Source: Parietichytrium sp. I65-24A (taxonomy: Eukaryota; Sar; Bigyra; Thraustochytrida; Thraustochytriidae). From it: DNA of 64,000 nucleotides. Location of the stretch: NCBI GenBank assembly GCA_012862575.1, contig BLSF01000040.1, positions 310,001 through 374,000 of the forward strand, written 5' to 3'. Both the position numbers and the translations under genes were made by a program. Of this stretch, positions 1-10,000 are shown in pieces (position 1 is the first letter of the stretch; each line of letters starts with the position of its first letter). The notes under the pieces were generated by a model. It was not told where the DNA came from and ran no database searches. It saw only the letters and a list, made by a program, of their open reading frames with translations.

Positions 1-1210
1 CAAATGATTTTGCTATCGTGTTTCCCACGCGGTCGCTGAAAGGTTTTCTCTCCTGGGGGAACAGCGCCGCGTGGCTCCATCCGCGCACCAACGTTTTATC
101 TTTAACACTTAAGAAGTTCCAGCGCTCATTTTCCCAAACTTCGTCCTCCTCCTCTCCTGGGGCGAGGGGAGTTACCCATCTTTGAGACTCAGATTTTGGC
201 GTGGTTCTTCGCGTTTGCAAGAGGGAAACTGAGCAGCTTCGAGCCCTATTTGAACCATGTGCGTATCCCAGCTCGTCATCGTCATCCTTGCAATCCTCGA
301 ATTCGTCGTCTGCTCCGCCGAGTTCGTCGTGGAGCTGGTCTTGGAAGCTCTGCATCCTCGGGAAGAAGCTTCCCATGTAATCGATGAAACTCTTGCTTGG
401 TAGGATCTCTGTGCTGTGCGAGGAGGTTTCCAAAGCCTCAACTCTTTTAATATACCTGAATCTCGTCTGGAACGTTGCGATGCGGGACTCCACCAGCTTG
501 CGGCGCTCTACAAGAGCGTTGTCGTATCTCTTCAAGTGAAACAGGAGGAGCGCAACCCAGCGCGCAGCGAGTTCCAAATCACCGTCTTGCAAGGGTTTGA
601 GCCTCAAGATTCCGTGCCGCGGCTCTTTCTCCTTCTTGCGGCCACAGTCCACGTACCCGAGCTGAAAAAAATATCGCGTCGGCGCAGATGCTGCTGCCTT
701 GGTCTTGGTTGCGCACGCTTCGATGGTCTGAATTTTGGGCAGCTCAATGACGAGATCAGCCGATTCCAGGCCTTCACGGGACTTTCCCACCGACTTGTAG
801 AGCTCCAGGGTCTGCTTTTCGCGATTGTACACGCAGTATCTCCTCTGCCAGGCGTCATGCTCGAATCTCAGAATCGAGCTCGCCTGTTTAACTGCTTTCA
901 TCAACGCCTTGGCCGAAGTATCCATTGCAAGCCACCCGGCAATGCGGCGTTCGCATGTCGTTTCCGTAGCGTCGATTCCAGGTTGCTTGCTGTCACCAGC
1001 TAGCGCCACGCTCTCCCCGGCGATGAAAACTCCCGACCCGGCCGCTTTCTCGCCATCATCCGCCAGCTTTGAATGCTGCAAGCATTCGCATCGCCCAAGT
1101 CCAAAGTGGTTCTCCTCGTCGTGCGCTCGAACGACCACGTCTTCCAGCAGCTCTTCCGCAAGTCTGTACACGCGCTCCTCCGCCCTGGCGTCGCGCTGCT
1201 CTTCCTCCAT
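1..1210 (-). CDS. PH domain + DysF (peroxin/dysferlin) domain protein, C-terminus beyond window
   Basis: The minus-strand frame is open from an ATG at 1210 to the left edge (403 codons in the window), so the C-terminus lies outside. Residues about 110-230 read as a PH domain: a basic first strand pair (WQRRYCVYNREKQTLELYKS), a middle strand (TRYFFQLGYVD) and a closing helix with the expected Trp (ELAARWVALLLFHLKRY). Residues about 355-395 match a DysF domain, with VWENERWNF followed by GWSHAALFPQERKPFSD, as in Pex23/Pex30-type peroxins and dysferlins. A Ser/Arg- and acid-rich linker joins them. DysF proteins of this class sit at the ER or at ER-peroxisome contacts, and PH domains bind phosphoinositides, so a membrane-contact or peroxisome role is inferred. 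No TM segment is seen in this part. The frame stays open upstream through a 9-bp repeat without another ATG, which supports the chosen start. Confidence 0.75.
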   Translation of the reverse strand, partial: MEEEQRDARAEERVYRLAEELLEDVVVRAHDEENHFGLGRCECLQHSKLADDGEKAAGSGVFIAGESVALAGDSKQPGIDATETTCERRIAGWLAMDTSAKALMKAVKQASSILRFEHDAWQRRYCVYNREKQTLELYKSVGKSREGLESADLVIELPKIQTIEACATKTKAAASAPTRYFFQLGYVDCGRKKEKEPRHGILRLKPLQDGDLELAARWVALLLFHLKRYDNALVERRKLVESRIATFQTRFRYIKRVEALETSSHSTEILPSKSFIDYMGSFFPRMQSFQDQLHDELGGADDEFEDCKDDDDELGYAHGSNRARSCSVSLLQTRRTTPKSESQRWVTPLAPGEEEDEVWENERWNFLSVKDKTLVRGWSHAALFPQERKPFSDRVGNTIAKSF

Positions 1211-1284
1211 CCTCCTCTGATCGCAACTGCAATCGGCGGCCACCACCCAGCCCCTGTCCACGGCCCACTGGCCACTGACCCCCC

Positions 1285-1372
1285 TTGCCACTCTTGTCAC
1301 TCTTGTCACTCTTGTCACTCTTGTCACTCTTGTCACTCTTGTCACGCTTGTCACTCTTGTCACTCTTGTCAC
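1285..1372. repeat. 9-bp minisatellite
   Basis: About ten copies of CTTGTCACT with few changes. It lies just upstream of the PH-DysF gene and is part of its promoter or 5' leader. The unit length is a multiple of three. Confidence 0.9.
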
Positions 1373-1719
1373 AAAGTCCCGTATCACGCTCGCACAGGTC
1401 TCACAGGTCTCACGCTCGGAACGTTCCACGCGGCCAACGCTGCTGGAAACTTTTGGCCCACTGTGGTTGAGCTGTGGTTGAGCTGTGGGGACTGTGGGGG
1501 CTGTGGGATTTGATTCTCAACTGTGGGATACTCGTTCGTTACCATGGCCGATATTGGTTTTATGGTTTAGTTAGCTATGAACTGCTGTGTTACATCCATG
1601 GAATACTGTTAGTAGGGTAGGGAAGCTCGTGTACTTTTCTTTCTTCGAAAGTGGGATGTTATGTCCAGTGGATAGGCCGTTAGTTAGAGGCAAGCCCGGA
1701 GTTAGAGAGACGGATCAAC
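1373..1719. other. Intergenic, nothing recognised
   Basis: This lies between the minisatellite and the first retroelement relic. It contains short repeats (GTCTCACAGGTCTCAC, TGTGGTTGAGC twice, TGTGGG runs) and no convincing coding frame. Confidence 0.5.
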
Positions 1720-2420
1720 GAGCTCTTCAGACAAGCACAAGTAGCGTGGCCAAGAGATATAAGGCGTGGTCATACCCCTGAAAAGGATTAGCCCACAGGG
1801 AACCAGTGCATTTGAGTGCAACTTTTTTGGCTCCTTTAAAGTGGTGCCATCAATTGACGCCTTGATGTGGTCGCATGCAGCGGTTTGACCACGATGCTTT
1901 AGTTCATCCTTGACGAAGTCAAAGGAGTGTTCAGCTTCGGGATCAAAACCTCCAAGTACATATTTCACCATAGGAACCAGGAGTGCATGGGGAATCTTCG
2001 CTGTTGCAGCGTGTTATTTTTGGTGTTTCTCCTTCTCACGAATGGTTGCGGGGCCATCTTTCAGAGGCTGCTTGAGAAGCATCAGATTGTTGGCTGGTGT
2101 ACAGTGTGTCATTGAGGTAAAGTAAAGTCAATGAAATTGACCGCTTGCGGTTTCTGGCGCCAGCCGGAGATCTTGAGATCAGCGCGGTGGTTGATTGCGC
2201 GAAGACCCCACTACTGCGCAAGTGCGGTTCGATTTCCGTCTTGAGGTCCGGCATTGCATACAAAAGCATACAAAAGAGCTGATTTCAATGCACGTATCGA
2301 CGCAGTGTGAGCAGGCAGGTGGTGATTGTTGGCGCAAGAAAAGAGGTGATAATCGATGCAGGTGTTTGTTGTAGCATTCAACAGAGGCGTGTTTTTCTGT
2401 ATGGAGTGGATAGGGACTGG
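1720..2420 (-). mobile_element. Degenerate retrotransposon 3' end, copy A
   Basis: Minus-strand frames carry pieces such as YAMPDLKTEIEPHLR and DPEAEHSFDFVKDELKHRG that match copy B at 2717-3867. The pattern (Cys-containing segment, then TEIEPHLR, then a helical DELKHRG end) resembles the region after the reverse transcriptase in non-LTR (LINE-like) elements. The copy is dead. A 10-bp tandem duplication (GCATACAAAA twice, 2256-2275) shifts the frame, and the frame breaks again further on. Boundaries are approximate. No target-site duplication, poly(A) tail or RT catalytic core was found. Confidence 0.6.
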
Positions 2421-2716
2421 GACTCTAATGGCAAAATTAAATCAAGAAATCTTAGTATATATGCTCCCCGTGGATCAATTAATGTTAAGCCCGTTCGCTC
2501 GGATTTTTCTTCCCTTTTCCAGTGGCGGTCTTGACATGCAAGCCTACTCCGCACGGGTTCTCTCAGCTATCTGGCTTCCTGGAAATAGATGGAGAATTAT
2601 GCATATGAGCAAGCACATCCTGTTTTGAAGGCACTCTTTAAGGCGGATCTCCGCGCCCCTCCCTAAGACGCCAAAGGATCAACTCCACACCCAACGTTGC
2701 AGCATCCGCGAACTCA

Positions 2717-3867
2717 TTGCGCACCTGCGTCAAGCACCTGCGTCAAGCACCTGCAGTGCTGCCTCAAGACTTAGCAGACGCGCTCGATGCTCCTGTTGGA
2801 CACAAGGTCACTTTGGCTTCCCTCCCTTTCTTTCGCCAACACGACCTCGCGAAATCATTGGATGCATATCGACTCCAGTCTATCCTCGATCGCAGCTCTG
2901 CCATGGCCCATAGGAAACCTGCTCCTTCATTCAACAGGTGTTGCTCGTCCATGTCTCGGCTAAATTGGGCACGAACAAGTCTGCGTCTGTTTTTCTCCGG
3001 GCACTGCCACTTTCACCGAAAAAAACACTGGAGAACCATCACATGGTCAATGGTATCCGCCTTTACCTTGGGCTTTCGAAATTACACCTTGATGTACCTC
3101 TTGTACACACATGCAGCTGTAAAACGCCTCTGTTGAACGCCACAACAAATACGTGCATCGGTTACCACCTCCTTTCCTGCGCCAAGGGTCATCATATGGG
3201 CCATCATATGGGCGCTCACACTGCGTCGATACATGCATTGAAGTCAGCTCTTTTGTATGCAATGCCGGACCTCAAGACGGAAATCGAACCACATCTGCGT
3301 TGTAGTGAGGATATTCGCTCCATCAACCGCCGCGCTGATCTCAAAATCTCCGGCCGGCGCCACAAACCGCAAGACGTCACTTTCATTGCCTTCTCCACAG
3401 TGACACACTCTACGCCGGCCAACGCTCAGATGCCCTATAAGCGGCCTTTGGAGGATGGACCCGCAATCATCCGTGCGAGGCAGAAACACCAAAAATACGA
3501 CGCCGCAACAGCGAAAGTTCCTCATGCTCTCTTGGTTCCTATGATTAGGTATCTACATGGAAGTTTTGGTCCCGAAGCTGAACACTTCTTTGACTTCGTC
3601 GAGGATGAACTAAAGCATCGTGGTCGTGTAAATCCTTTTTTAAAAATCTCCTATATTAAACAAAGAGTTGCATGCGCCCACATCAGGCCGTCAACTAATG
3701 ACATCATTCGGAGCGCAAAAAAATTGCCGTTAAAAGCAATAGCTCCCTGTGCGCTACTCCCGTTGATGGGCATACCCACGAGTTGGATATTTTTCCTGGT
3801 ATCCACAATTGCCTACGGGCTTGCACATGTCGGCTGTGCCACTTGTGCTTGTTTGAAGGGCTCGTAG
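2717..3867 (+). mobile_element. Degenerate retrotransposon 3' end, copy B
   Basis: A plus-strand reading runs first in one frame (about 2717-3136) and then in another (2938-3867, about 300 codons). The second part includes NGIRLYLGLSKLHLD, a Cys/His segment (CSCKTPLLNATTNTCIGYH), MPDLKTEIEPHLR, NRRADLKISGR and AEHFFDFVEDELKHRG. This order resembles the C-terminal part of non-LTR retrotransposon polyproteins, after the RT domain; the RT core itself is absent. It is inverted relative to copy A and aligns with it from the CSC segment to the end, apart from a short in-frame insertion after DELKHRG. It is interpreted as a 5'-truncated relic and is unlikely to be a host gene. Confidence 0.6.
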
Positions 3868-3911
3868 ATCAGACTCTCTGTAGATAAATTTTCAATCAAG
3901 TTTTTAAAGTC

Positions 3912-3941
3912 GACCGGAACTCATCCGAACTCCGAAGTTAA
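3912..3941 (+). pseudogene. 5S rRNA relic, left part
   Basis: ACCGGAACTCATCCGAACTC and the following CGAAGTTAA match the middle of the intact 5S genes at 4468 and 4711. The 5' third is missing (GTCGACCGG replaces GTACACCGG). The match ends at the TTAA where the 421 bp element begins. Confidence 0.75.
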
Positions 3942-4362
3942 AGAGGGGGATACCTTATCCCGCGCAAAATGGACATTTTGCAAGAGTCTTAGCAAAATGA
4001 CGTAATTGTTTTCCTTAGGAAGCTTTTTTCAAAAATCAGACCTCGATTATTCGAACTGGAGAAACTCGAGTAGGACTTTCAATAAGACCCGAAATAGAAG
4101 TACCTAATCAATAATAAGACCTATTCTTGTTTTTCATACAAAACTTTCCGCCCTGGTTTCGCAGATGCCCAAAAAAATTTTTTTTGAATAATATCAAATA
4201 GGTAGAGAACAGGGAGCACGTTCAGATCAAAATACTGCAATTCAGACATTCTATATGAATTCAGGTATCCTTAGCAGAGCAGGAATGAGGATTCCCGACT
4301 CGGTAAGATCACCACCAACTTCCAAGGAACAACGAACCGCGCGGAATAAGGTACCCCCGCCT
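3942..4362. mobile_element. 421 bp TTAA-flanked element with terminal inverted repeats (MITE-like)
   Basis: The element is bounded by TTAA on both sides (3938-3941 and 4363-4366). Its first 24 bases (3942-3965) and the reverse complement of its last 24 (4339-4362) agree at 20 of 24 positions; the shared core is TACCTTAT, then C or T, then CCGCGC. It splits a relic 5S rRNA sequence exactly at TTAA. TTAA target duplication with short inverted ends is the signature of piggyBac-type elements, so this looks like a non-autonomous member. There is no coding capacity inside. The sequence itself is AT-rich and unlike its flanks. Confidence 0.75.
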
Positions 4363-4385
4363 TTAAGCCCAATCTGACCAGGTCA
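4363..4385 (+). pseudogene. 5S rRNA relic, right part
   Basis: TTAAGCCCAATCTGACCAGG and the next bases TCA continue the 5S relic after the element, with two changes from the intact copies. The match then jumps directly into 5S spacer sequence (ATTCTCGTGTTCGA), so the 3' half of this gene copy is deleted. Confidence 0.7.
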
Positions 4386-4467
4386 ATTCTCGTGTTCGAT
4401 TTTTTTTTTTGGAAAAGCCCAAGCGCAAGCGCGCCCCCTACAATGACTCGCGGGACCCCTCCCTGCT

Positions 4468-4585
4468 AAGCCCGTTCAAACAGTTGGCAGTACACCGGAA
4501 CTCATCCGAACTCCGAAGTTAAGCCCAACCTGGCCAGGTCAGTACTACCGTAGGGGACTAGGTGGGAAGCCCTGGTGACGAGCTT
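4468..4585 (+). rRNA. 5S ribosomal RNA, copy 1
   Basis: The core CCGGAACTCATCCGAACTCC, GAAGTTAAGCCC and CCAGGTCAGTACTA are the conserved 5S loops and internal Pol III promoter. Folding by eye places the ends: AAGCCCGTT at the 5' end pairs with GACGAGCTT at the 3' end (8 of 9 pairs), and helix II pairs GTTGG with CCAAC. This gives 118 nt, the usual length for eukaryotic 5S. A T-run (CTTTTTG) directly follows as Pol III terminator. It is one of two near-identical genes in 243-bp tandem units. Confidence 0.9.
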
Positions 4586-4710
4586 TTTGCCAATTCTCGT
4601 GTTCGATTTTTTTTTTTTGGTTTTGCCAATTCTCGTGTTCGATTTTTTTTTTTGGAAAAGCCAAAGCGCAAGCGCGCCCCCTACAATGACTCGCGGGTCC
4701 CCTCCCTGCT

Positions 4711-4828
4711 AAGCCCGTTCAAACAGTTGGCAGTACACCGGAACTCATCCGAACTCCGAAGTTAAGCCCAACCTGGCCAGGTCAGTACTACCGTAGGGGA
4801 CTAGGTGGGAAGCCCTGGTGACGAGCTT
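4711..4828 (+). rRNA. 5S ribosomal RNA, copy 2
   Basis: The gene body repeats copy 1 exactly 243 bp downstream. The spacer differs by single bases (AAGCCAAAGCG versus AAGCCCAAGCG; GGTCCCC versus GGACCCC). It ends in a longer T-run (CTTTTTTTG). The inter-gene spacer holds a duplicated CCAATTCTCGTGTTCGA + T-tract at 4590-4653. Confidence 0.9.
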
Positions 4829-4964
4829 TTTTTGCCATTTTTTCTTTTCGCTTTTTTTTTCCTGACAAGCCGAAGTTTGTGCTGGAGAGTTGCGCCTGCC
4901 TGCTGCCTCCAGCAGCCAAAGTGCGCCCCTTGAGAGTTGCGCCTGCCTCCGGCAGCCAATGAGT

Positions 4965-5073
4965 GCGCCCGTCGCCCTTGAGAGTAGCGCCCGTCGCCCT
5001 TGAGAGTAGCGCCCGTCGCCCTTGAGAGTAGCGCCCGTCGCCCTTGAGAGTGCGCCCGTCGCCCTTGAGAGTA
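4965..5073. repeat. 22-bp tandem repeat downstream of the 5S cluster
   Basis: Five copies of a 22-bp unit beginning GCGCCCGTCGCCCTTGAGAG; one copy lacks a base. It is flanked by diverged partial units (CTTGAGAGTTGCGCCTGCCT). The frames open across it are repeat artefacts with no family match. Confidence 0.9.
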
Positions 5074-6072
5074 GCGCCTGCCTCCTGCACGCTGACTCGT
5101 TCGTTGACTTTGCAGTGTTTGCAGTGTTTGCAGAGTTTGCAGAACAGGTCAACTAGCGCTTCCTAGAGTCAGGCTTAATCCGTACATAGGCTCTTGAGTA
5201 GTGCCATGTAGACTCAGTCGCCGAATGTGGGAAACTGCCCTAAGCCAGCTCTATTCGTCCCCGTAGAATGGGACGTGGAAAACAATAGAATTTTCCGGTA
5301 AATGAGATGCCAGTAATCATTGCTAACACTGGTAGTAGATGCTAAGAATAGTAGTTGGCTTAGACGTTGATACGGAGTTTAGGTAGAAGTGCTGGTTACT
5401 TATTCGTACCTTAAGCTTACTTACCCTCAGTGCTATGAATACAGTGAATAGGTAAATACTGCCTGGAGGGTAAGGAGATGCTATGAGTACCCAGTAGCTA
5501 AACGGCGAATTGGAAGAGATGTGTAGATAATTCCGACTAGGTGTTGATGGTGAACCAAGTGCATCTCGAGTTAGGCGCGTTAGGCGACCGGAAGAATCGG
5601 GGAATTAACACCTGCATTGAGATTGATTGACAGCAGGTACTCACAGTACTCACAGTCAGTACCGATACGTGCCTGAGTTCTGAATTTCGACAGTGAATCT
5701 CGTCGAACCTGCTGTCCACGGATGATCGAGTCGTCTGCGCACAGAACTCGTCATCGCCTGATTGCTTGCGCGAGTTGGCTAAAAGGTCTCTAGTGGAATG
5801 AGACGCATTCAGTGAAATAATAAAAAGATGATTTGGACCCCTCAGGTGACCAGAATAGTTTGCTAATGTAGTGGCGAAAGACTCGCATGATCGCGTGGAA
5901 ACGAGTTTAACGAAAATGATACAGCGGCAGAGGCAACAACAGCTGGACTGATATATGCAACGCAGGCGCATAATGCCTCACTTGCAGCCTAGCCCAGCCC
6001 TTTCCAAGTTCTTTAGCAAGTGATAACACGAGTATCAGCGTGCGAAAGTTGCTGGGCGAGCAGCGGAGAAAG
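5074..6072. other. Intergenic, no gene seen
   Basis: No convincing frame. It contains three TTGCAGTGT-like repeats at about 5110-5145 and one exact copy of the dispersed 17-mer GTACTCACAGTCAGTAC at 5646-5662. Confidence 0.5.
5646..5662. repeat. Dispersed 17-bp imperfect palindrome, copy 1
   Basis: GTACTCACAGTCAGTAC. Exact copies occur at 42699-42715 and, reversed, at 43221-43237. Many partial versions lie in the intergenic DNA. Confidence 0.7.
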
Positions 6073-7092
6073 TTAGTTTCTTTGGTCCCAAGGCTCGAGA
6101 AGAACATACTCGAGCGCAGAATGGTCTTGCGAAGAAAAGAGGCGAGCATCGATGATGGTGCCATCGAGCCCGTAAGCAAGGACGTACCCGCTTTCGATTG
6201 AAGAAAGAGATTCGTCGAACTCCATCTTATAGACCCAGCGTACCTCGTTGCCAAAAGGGCTCTCTGCAAGGTCGATAGTGCCAGTGAAGACTCGGTCCGC
6301 GACGTTAAAGCTGGAGTTCGTAAAGTAAAGCTTGGTCGGGAACCCTTCGCCCATCCCACTGAGCCAGAGTCGGGCAGGGTTACTAAAGTCCACATAGGAG
6401 CCAGACCGCGCAAAATGATAAGAGCCACTGCCCACTCCAGAGGCACGCATCACATAGATACTATCAAATATTGTGGATCGAACGCGGCGGTATTTGCAGT
6501 GTTCCCCGAACCGAAGGGTGTGCTCAGTGCCGTCGCTGCGTGTCATGCAGCACTCTCCATCAACAATGAGGTCAAAGCCATCGTCAAAGACAAGCCTGTA
6601 CTTCCAGAGTCTATCGCCGTCAAAAGTGACTGGGTCCCACACTACGCAGCCGGTAAAGACGCGATTTATGGGGTCATAGGACCAGTCCTGGAACTCCTTC
6701 TCCTCGGGCGGCTCAGACCCATCGTCCAAGACCCAGCTTTCTGAAATAACTTCCTTTTTGTACTGAATGAAACACCTATCGCGCGAGAAATGGTAGCTGG
6801 CGAGCCCGATTCTGCCGCCCTGAATAAAAATACAATCTTCCAGAGGACTTGACACCTCCGGTATTCTCAATGTCGTCCGCGTCCTTTCGCAGAACACGCT
6901 GTAGTGGCTAATCCTCGAACGACACATCGGGCATGTACGCCTCACCGACCTATCCAAGGCCTGCTCAATACAGTGTTTACAAAATTTGTGACCGCACGCC
7001 GTGATGCATGCATCGTGCACCTGTTCCAAACAGACCGGGCACACATCCGAGTCCATGTCCGCCTGCGGGATGGCCTCGCCCCGAACCGCCAT
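6073..7092 (-). CDS. RING-finger protein with a duplicated beta-rich domain, putative E3 ubiquitin ligase
   Basis: The first in-frame ATG gives 339 residues. A second ATG at 7056 has the better context (purine at -3, G at +4) and would give 327. The longer upstream frame starts with GTG and is low complexity. Residues about 18-58 form a C3HC4 RING: CPVC, then CGHKFCKHC, then CPMC, predicting E2 binding and ubiquitin transfer. The rest is an internal duplication. Repeat A (about 88-190) carries ASYHFSRDRCFIQY and NRVFTG; repeat B (about 212-320) carries GSYHFARSGSYVDF and DRVFTG. Each ends in a YRLVFDD- or YKMEFDE-like strand. I do not recognise this repeat as a named domain; it may recognise substrates. 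It has no TM segment and no introns. Confidence 0.75.
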   Translation of the reverse strand: MAVRGEAIPQADMDSDVCPVCLEQVHDACITACGHKFCKHCIEQALDRSVRRTCPMCRSRISHYSVFCERTRTTLRIPEVSSPLEDCIFIQGGRIGLASYHFSRDRCFIQYKKEVISESWVLDDGSEPPEEKEFQDWSYDPINRVFTGCVVWDPVTFDGDRLWKYRLVFDDGFDLIVDGECCMTRSDGTEHTLRFGEHCKYRRVRSTIFDSIYVMRASGVGSGSYHFARSGSYVDFSNPARLWLSGMGEGFPTKLYFTNSSFNVADRVFTGTIDLAESPFGNEVRWVYKMEFDESLSSIESGYVLAYGLDGTIIDARLFSSQDHSALEYVLLEPWDQRN

Positions 7093-10000
7093 CCACCCGG
7101 CAGACACGCACTTGTCTCGCGCCCGCCTATCCAGCCAGCCAGCCAACCAGCCAGCAACCAAGCAAGCCTGCTTTCTCGAAGCCAAGCCCCTGCCTTTTGC
7201 AAACTTGCAGCGCACACCTCCAGATCCTCCACCACCAGCGCTAGCCTCGCTCGCTGCTCCGGCGGCCAGGTCGATTATTGATCGGCGCCAGCTTGCGAGA
7301 GGGCAAGCAGGCAGACAGCGGAGCGCAAAAGAGTCTCAGAGTATGGGAACTCGTTGCCACTGCATGTGCGAACCCGGGTAGACACAGTTTCTTGTTTTCC
7401 TGTCAATGTCAACGTTGTCAATGTGTCAACAATGTCAAGGAAGTTTTTGACCGCAAGTAATCGTACCGGTAAGCACTGTAAGCGATGTAAGCTTGCTAAA
7501 TTCTTCTACTTTTCCTCTCTCCCTTCTCCACGCTCTCCCCGGCAAAAAGAGGGACGGTACTTAGCACTCAGTGCTTATGAAATCAGTAGCGCTGCAGTAG
7601 CGGCTCCCTGATCCCTATATACGCTGGTTCGATTCTTTTCGCTTTGCAAACCTTCTCAGCGGGCGCGCTAGAGGACTCGTATCTAGGTTGATCCGTCCGC
7701 CTTGTTATGCCTTGTTGCCTTGTGTTTGCTTCCTTGTGCCAAAGTTGATTCACTCAGTGAGTTGCTCCTGATCAGTGCAGTTGGCTCATTCACAGTCAGT
7801 TCGAGCAAGGACAAGTAAGCTACTGTACTGAGTACTGTCTGCAGCTTGTGCATCATGCCGTCAGGAATGCATGATTCACAAAGTTTGTAAAGTGCGGCCC
7901 AAATTGGCGCCACTGTACTGATTTTCTCTCAGCTCGTATAGCCAGACTACTATCTCTATCATCCACTCACTCATCCGCCATAAAGTGCACCTGAGACACC
8001 TGAGACACACAACAAGCCACAACCCTCACATGTACGGCGCCATATCTCCTCGTCGCTTGGTGGATACCCTTGTCTGCACCGCTTTGTGAGGAGAAATGGG
8101 GCTTGCTCTCGACTACACCCAACTTCTTAGAGACCCCTATGTCCACACAGTCGAAACTAGCTGTAATTCTGCTTAAGCGCAGCTAGAACCGACGGTCTGT
8201 ACAGTAATGCTGTGGTAGTGGGGACTGCAGTGTAGGCACAAGCGACTGTGAGCTGTTTCATGCCATGTTGCACATCATGTCTTGTCATGAAAACTTATTG
8301 TTTGATTGAGATTTTGATTGATTCTTTCTTGAAAGTTGAGCGAATAAGCTTAGGGGAAGGAGGAGCTGCACAGTCAGTTTGTCTGTTTCAATGCCGTCCT
8401 TTCTCTCCGGTTGGTGACGCTATGTGACGCTATTCTGTCGATGAACAGCGATATCACCTATCTACTGTCGCTCGCAATAATTAACTTCATTCACATCTCT
8501 ATGCCCTGCGTCCTGTGCGTCCTGTGCGTCCTTTGCGTCCTCTGCGTCCTGGGTCTTCCAGAAAGCAGGCGGAAGAAATTGCAGGAGTGCAGTCGTCACT
8601 GTCAAGACTCACCGCACTTTACGTCAATTTTGCTTCTCCCGTGCGGTGATGTGCGGTGTGCTACAGAATTGATCCGGCGTATCGAGTAGTGGCTGGCGGC
8701 GATGTATGTCAGTCACAGACTGTGGTTTGTGTGAGAGCGAGTAGCGCAGCGCACGTAGCGGCAAAAGTACTTGTGAGAGATGTGGAGGAAGAGAGTGTTT
8801 GCTTCTTTTAGCTGCTGCATGGGTTTGTGAAAGTCGAAGGCAAGCCATTGGAGCGCTTTCATCGTCACTTCACCCGTCTGCGCCTTTTGGTTCGCACAAG
8901 GGGACGAACGAAATCGGAATTCAGGATTTCGCTTTGAATGCGAGGGCAAAACTAGGATCAGGATTCCGATCCCTGGAGTCCATCCAGCGTGCCGGGAAGT
9001 CTTATGTGCTGGTCTTCTCTTGGCAAAACTCTCCCGAGCACAACTGCTCGCTCAGCAAACGTACTACACGTTGAACTAATCTGAGTAATCTGAGTACTGA
9101 CAGTGAATTCTGAATATGAATACATTACTGCATTCATTGAAACAAAACTTCCAAGTAAGATTGCGAAGATGTGCGAAGACGGGAATTTTTGGTGCTATTG
9201 CATCTGTACTATCTATTATTGTGGTAGTGTTTGTTGAGAGGAGAGGAGAGAAAAAGGAGACGCTGGTTAGCTAGCTCGTGATAGAACCCTGCTTTATCCC
9301 TAACAGTACCTCCAGATGCTCGGGAGCGCTTTACAAAATCCGAGTTTTCGTCGTTGCCAGTGGCAGAGTGTTGTGTGCTTTAGGTGTGCGGGCCTATTTG
9401 TTTTCATTTGAATTGTTATTTCACGGAGTTCTGATCAGCATGTCGATTGGTGATTTTGATTGTGACTGTGACATCCAAGCATCAAACTTGCCTAGTACAC
9501 CGTGTGCTCCTTCTTCGTCTAAGTGAATTTTGAATTCTGAATCCTGTTCTGAATTTTGAACTGACTGTGAAGAAAGCTGTTTTCGAATTTGTGCTTTCGG
9601 ACCGTGTTGGCCCAAGCTGTGAGGGACGAGTTAATAAAACCGATCCCAGAAGTTTATGAACAAAGAATAAATGGAGCCTTGTCTGGGGAGCTTCCACGAA
9701 ACGGGCGATCGTGCGGGCCAGGTGCCGAGGGACACGCTTGCGGATGGGGCACAAAGTAGTCTACAGACGGTTTACGGTGTGCCATAGGTGACTGCGTAGA
9801 GTGCCCTTATTTGCTTCATCTGTTTCATCGAACGGGTGCATCGAACATTTTGAGCCGCTTCTACCAGAACCCAGATGTTCATGATCTCCGGTCCACAAGA
9901 TAGTGGATAACAGCGGTCTTGCATGGTCTTGCGCCATGAAGACCCTGAAGGGTGGTTTAAAGTTCACGCGGTTGGGCCTTTGTTCGAGTGGCTTTTCGTG

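Noticed and set aside
416-1003. 195-codon plus-strand frame
   Set aside because: It is antisense to the PH-DysF gene and has no family features.
1285-1372. CRISPR-like array
   Set aside because: The repeats are contiguous 9-mers without spacers.
4745-5152. 135-codon minus-strand frame over the 22-bp repeat
   Set aside because: It is made by the tandem repeat and overlaps 5S rRNA.
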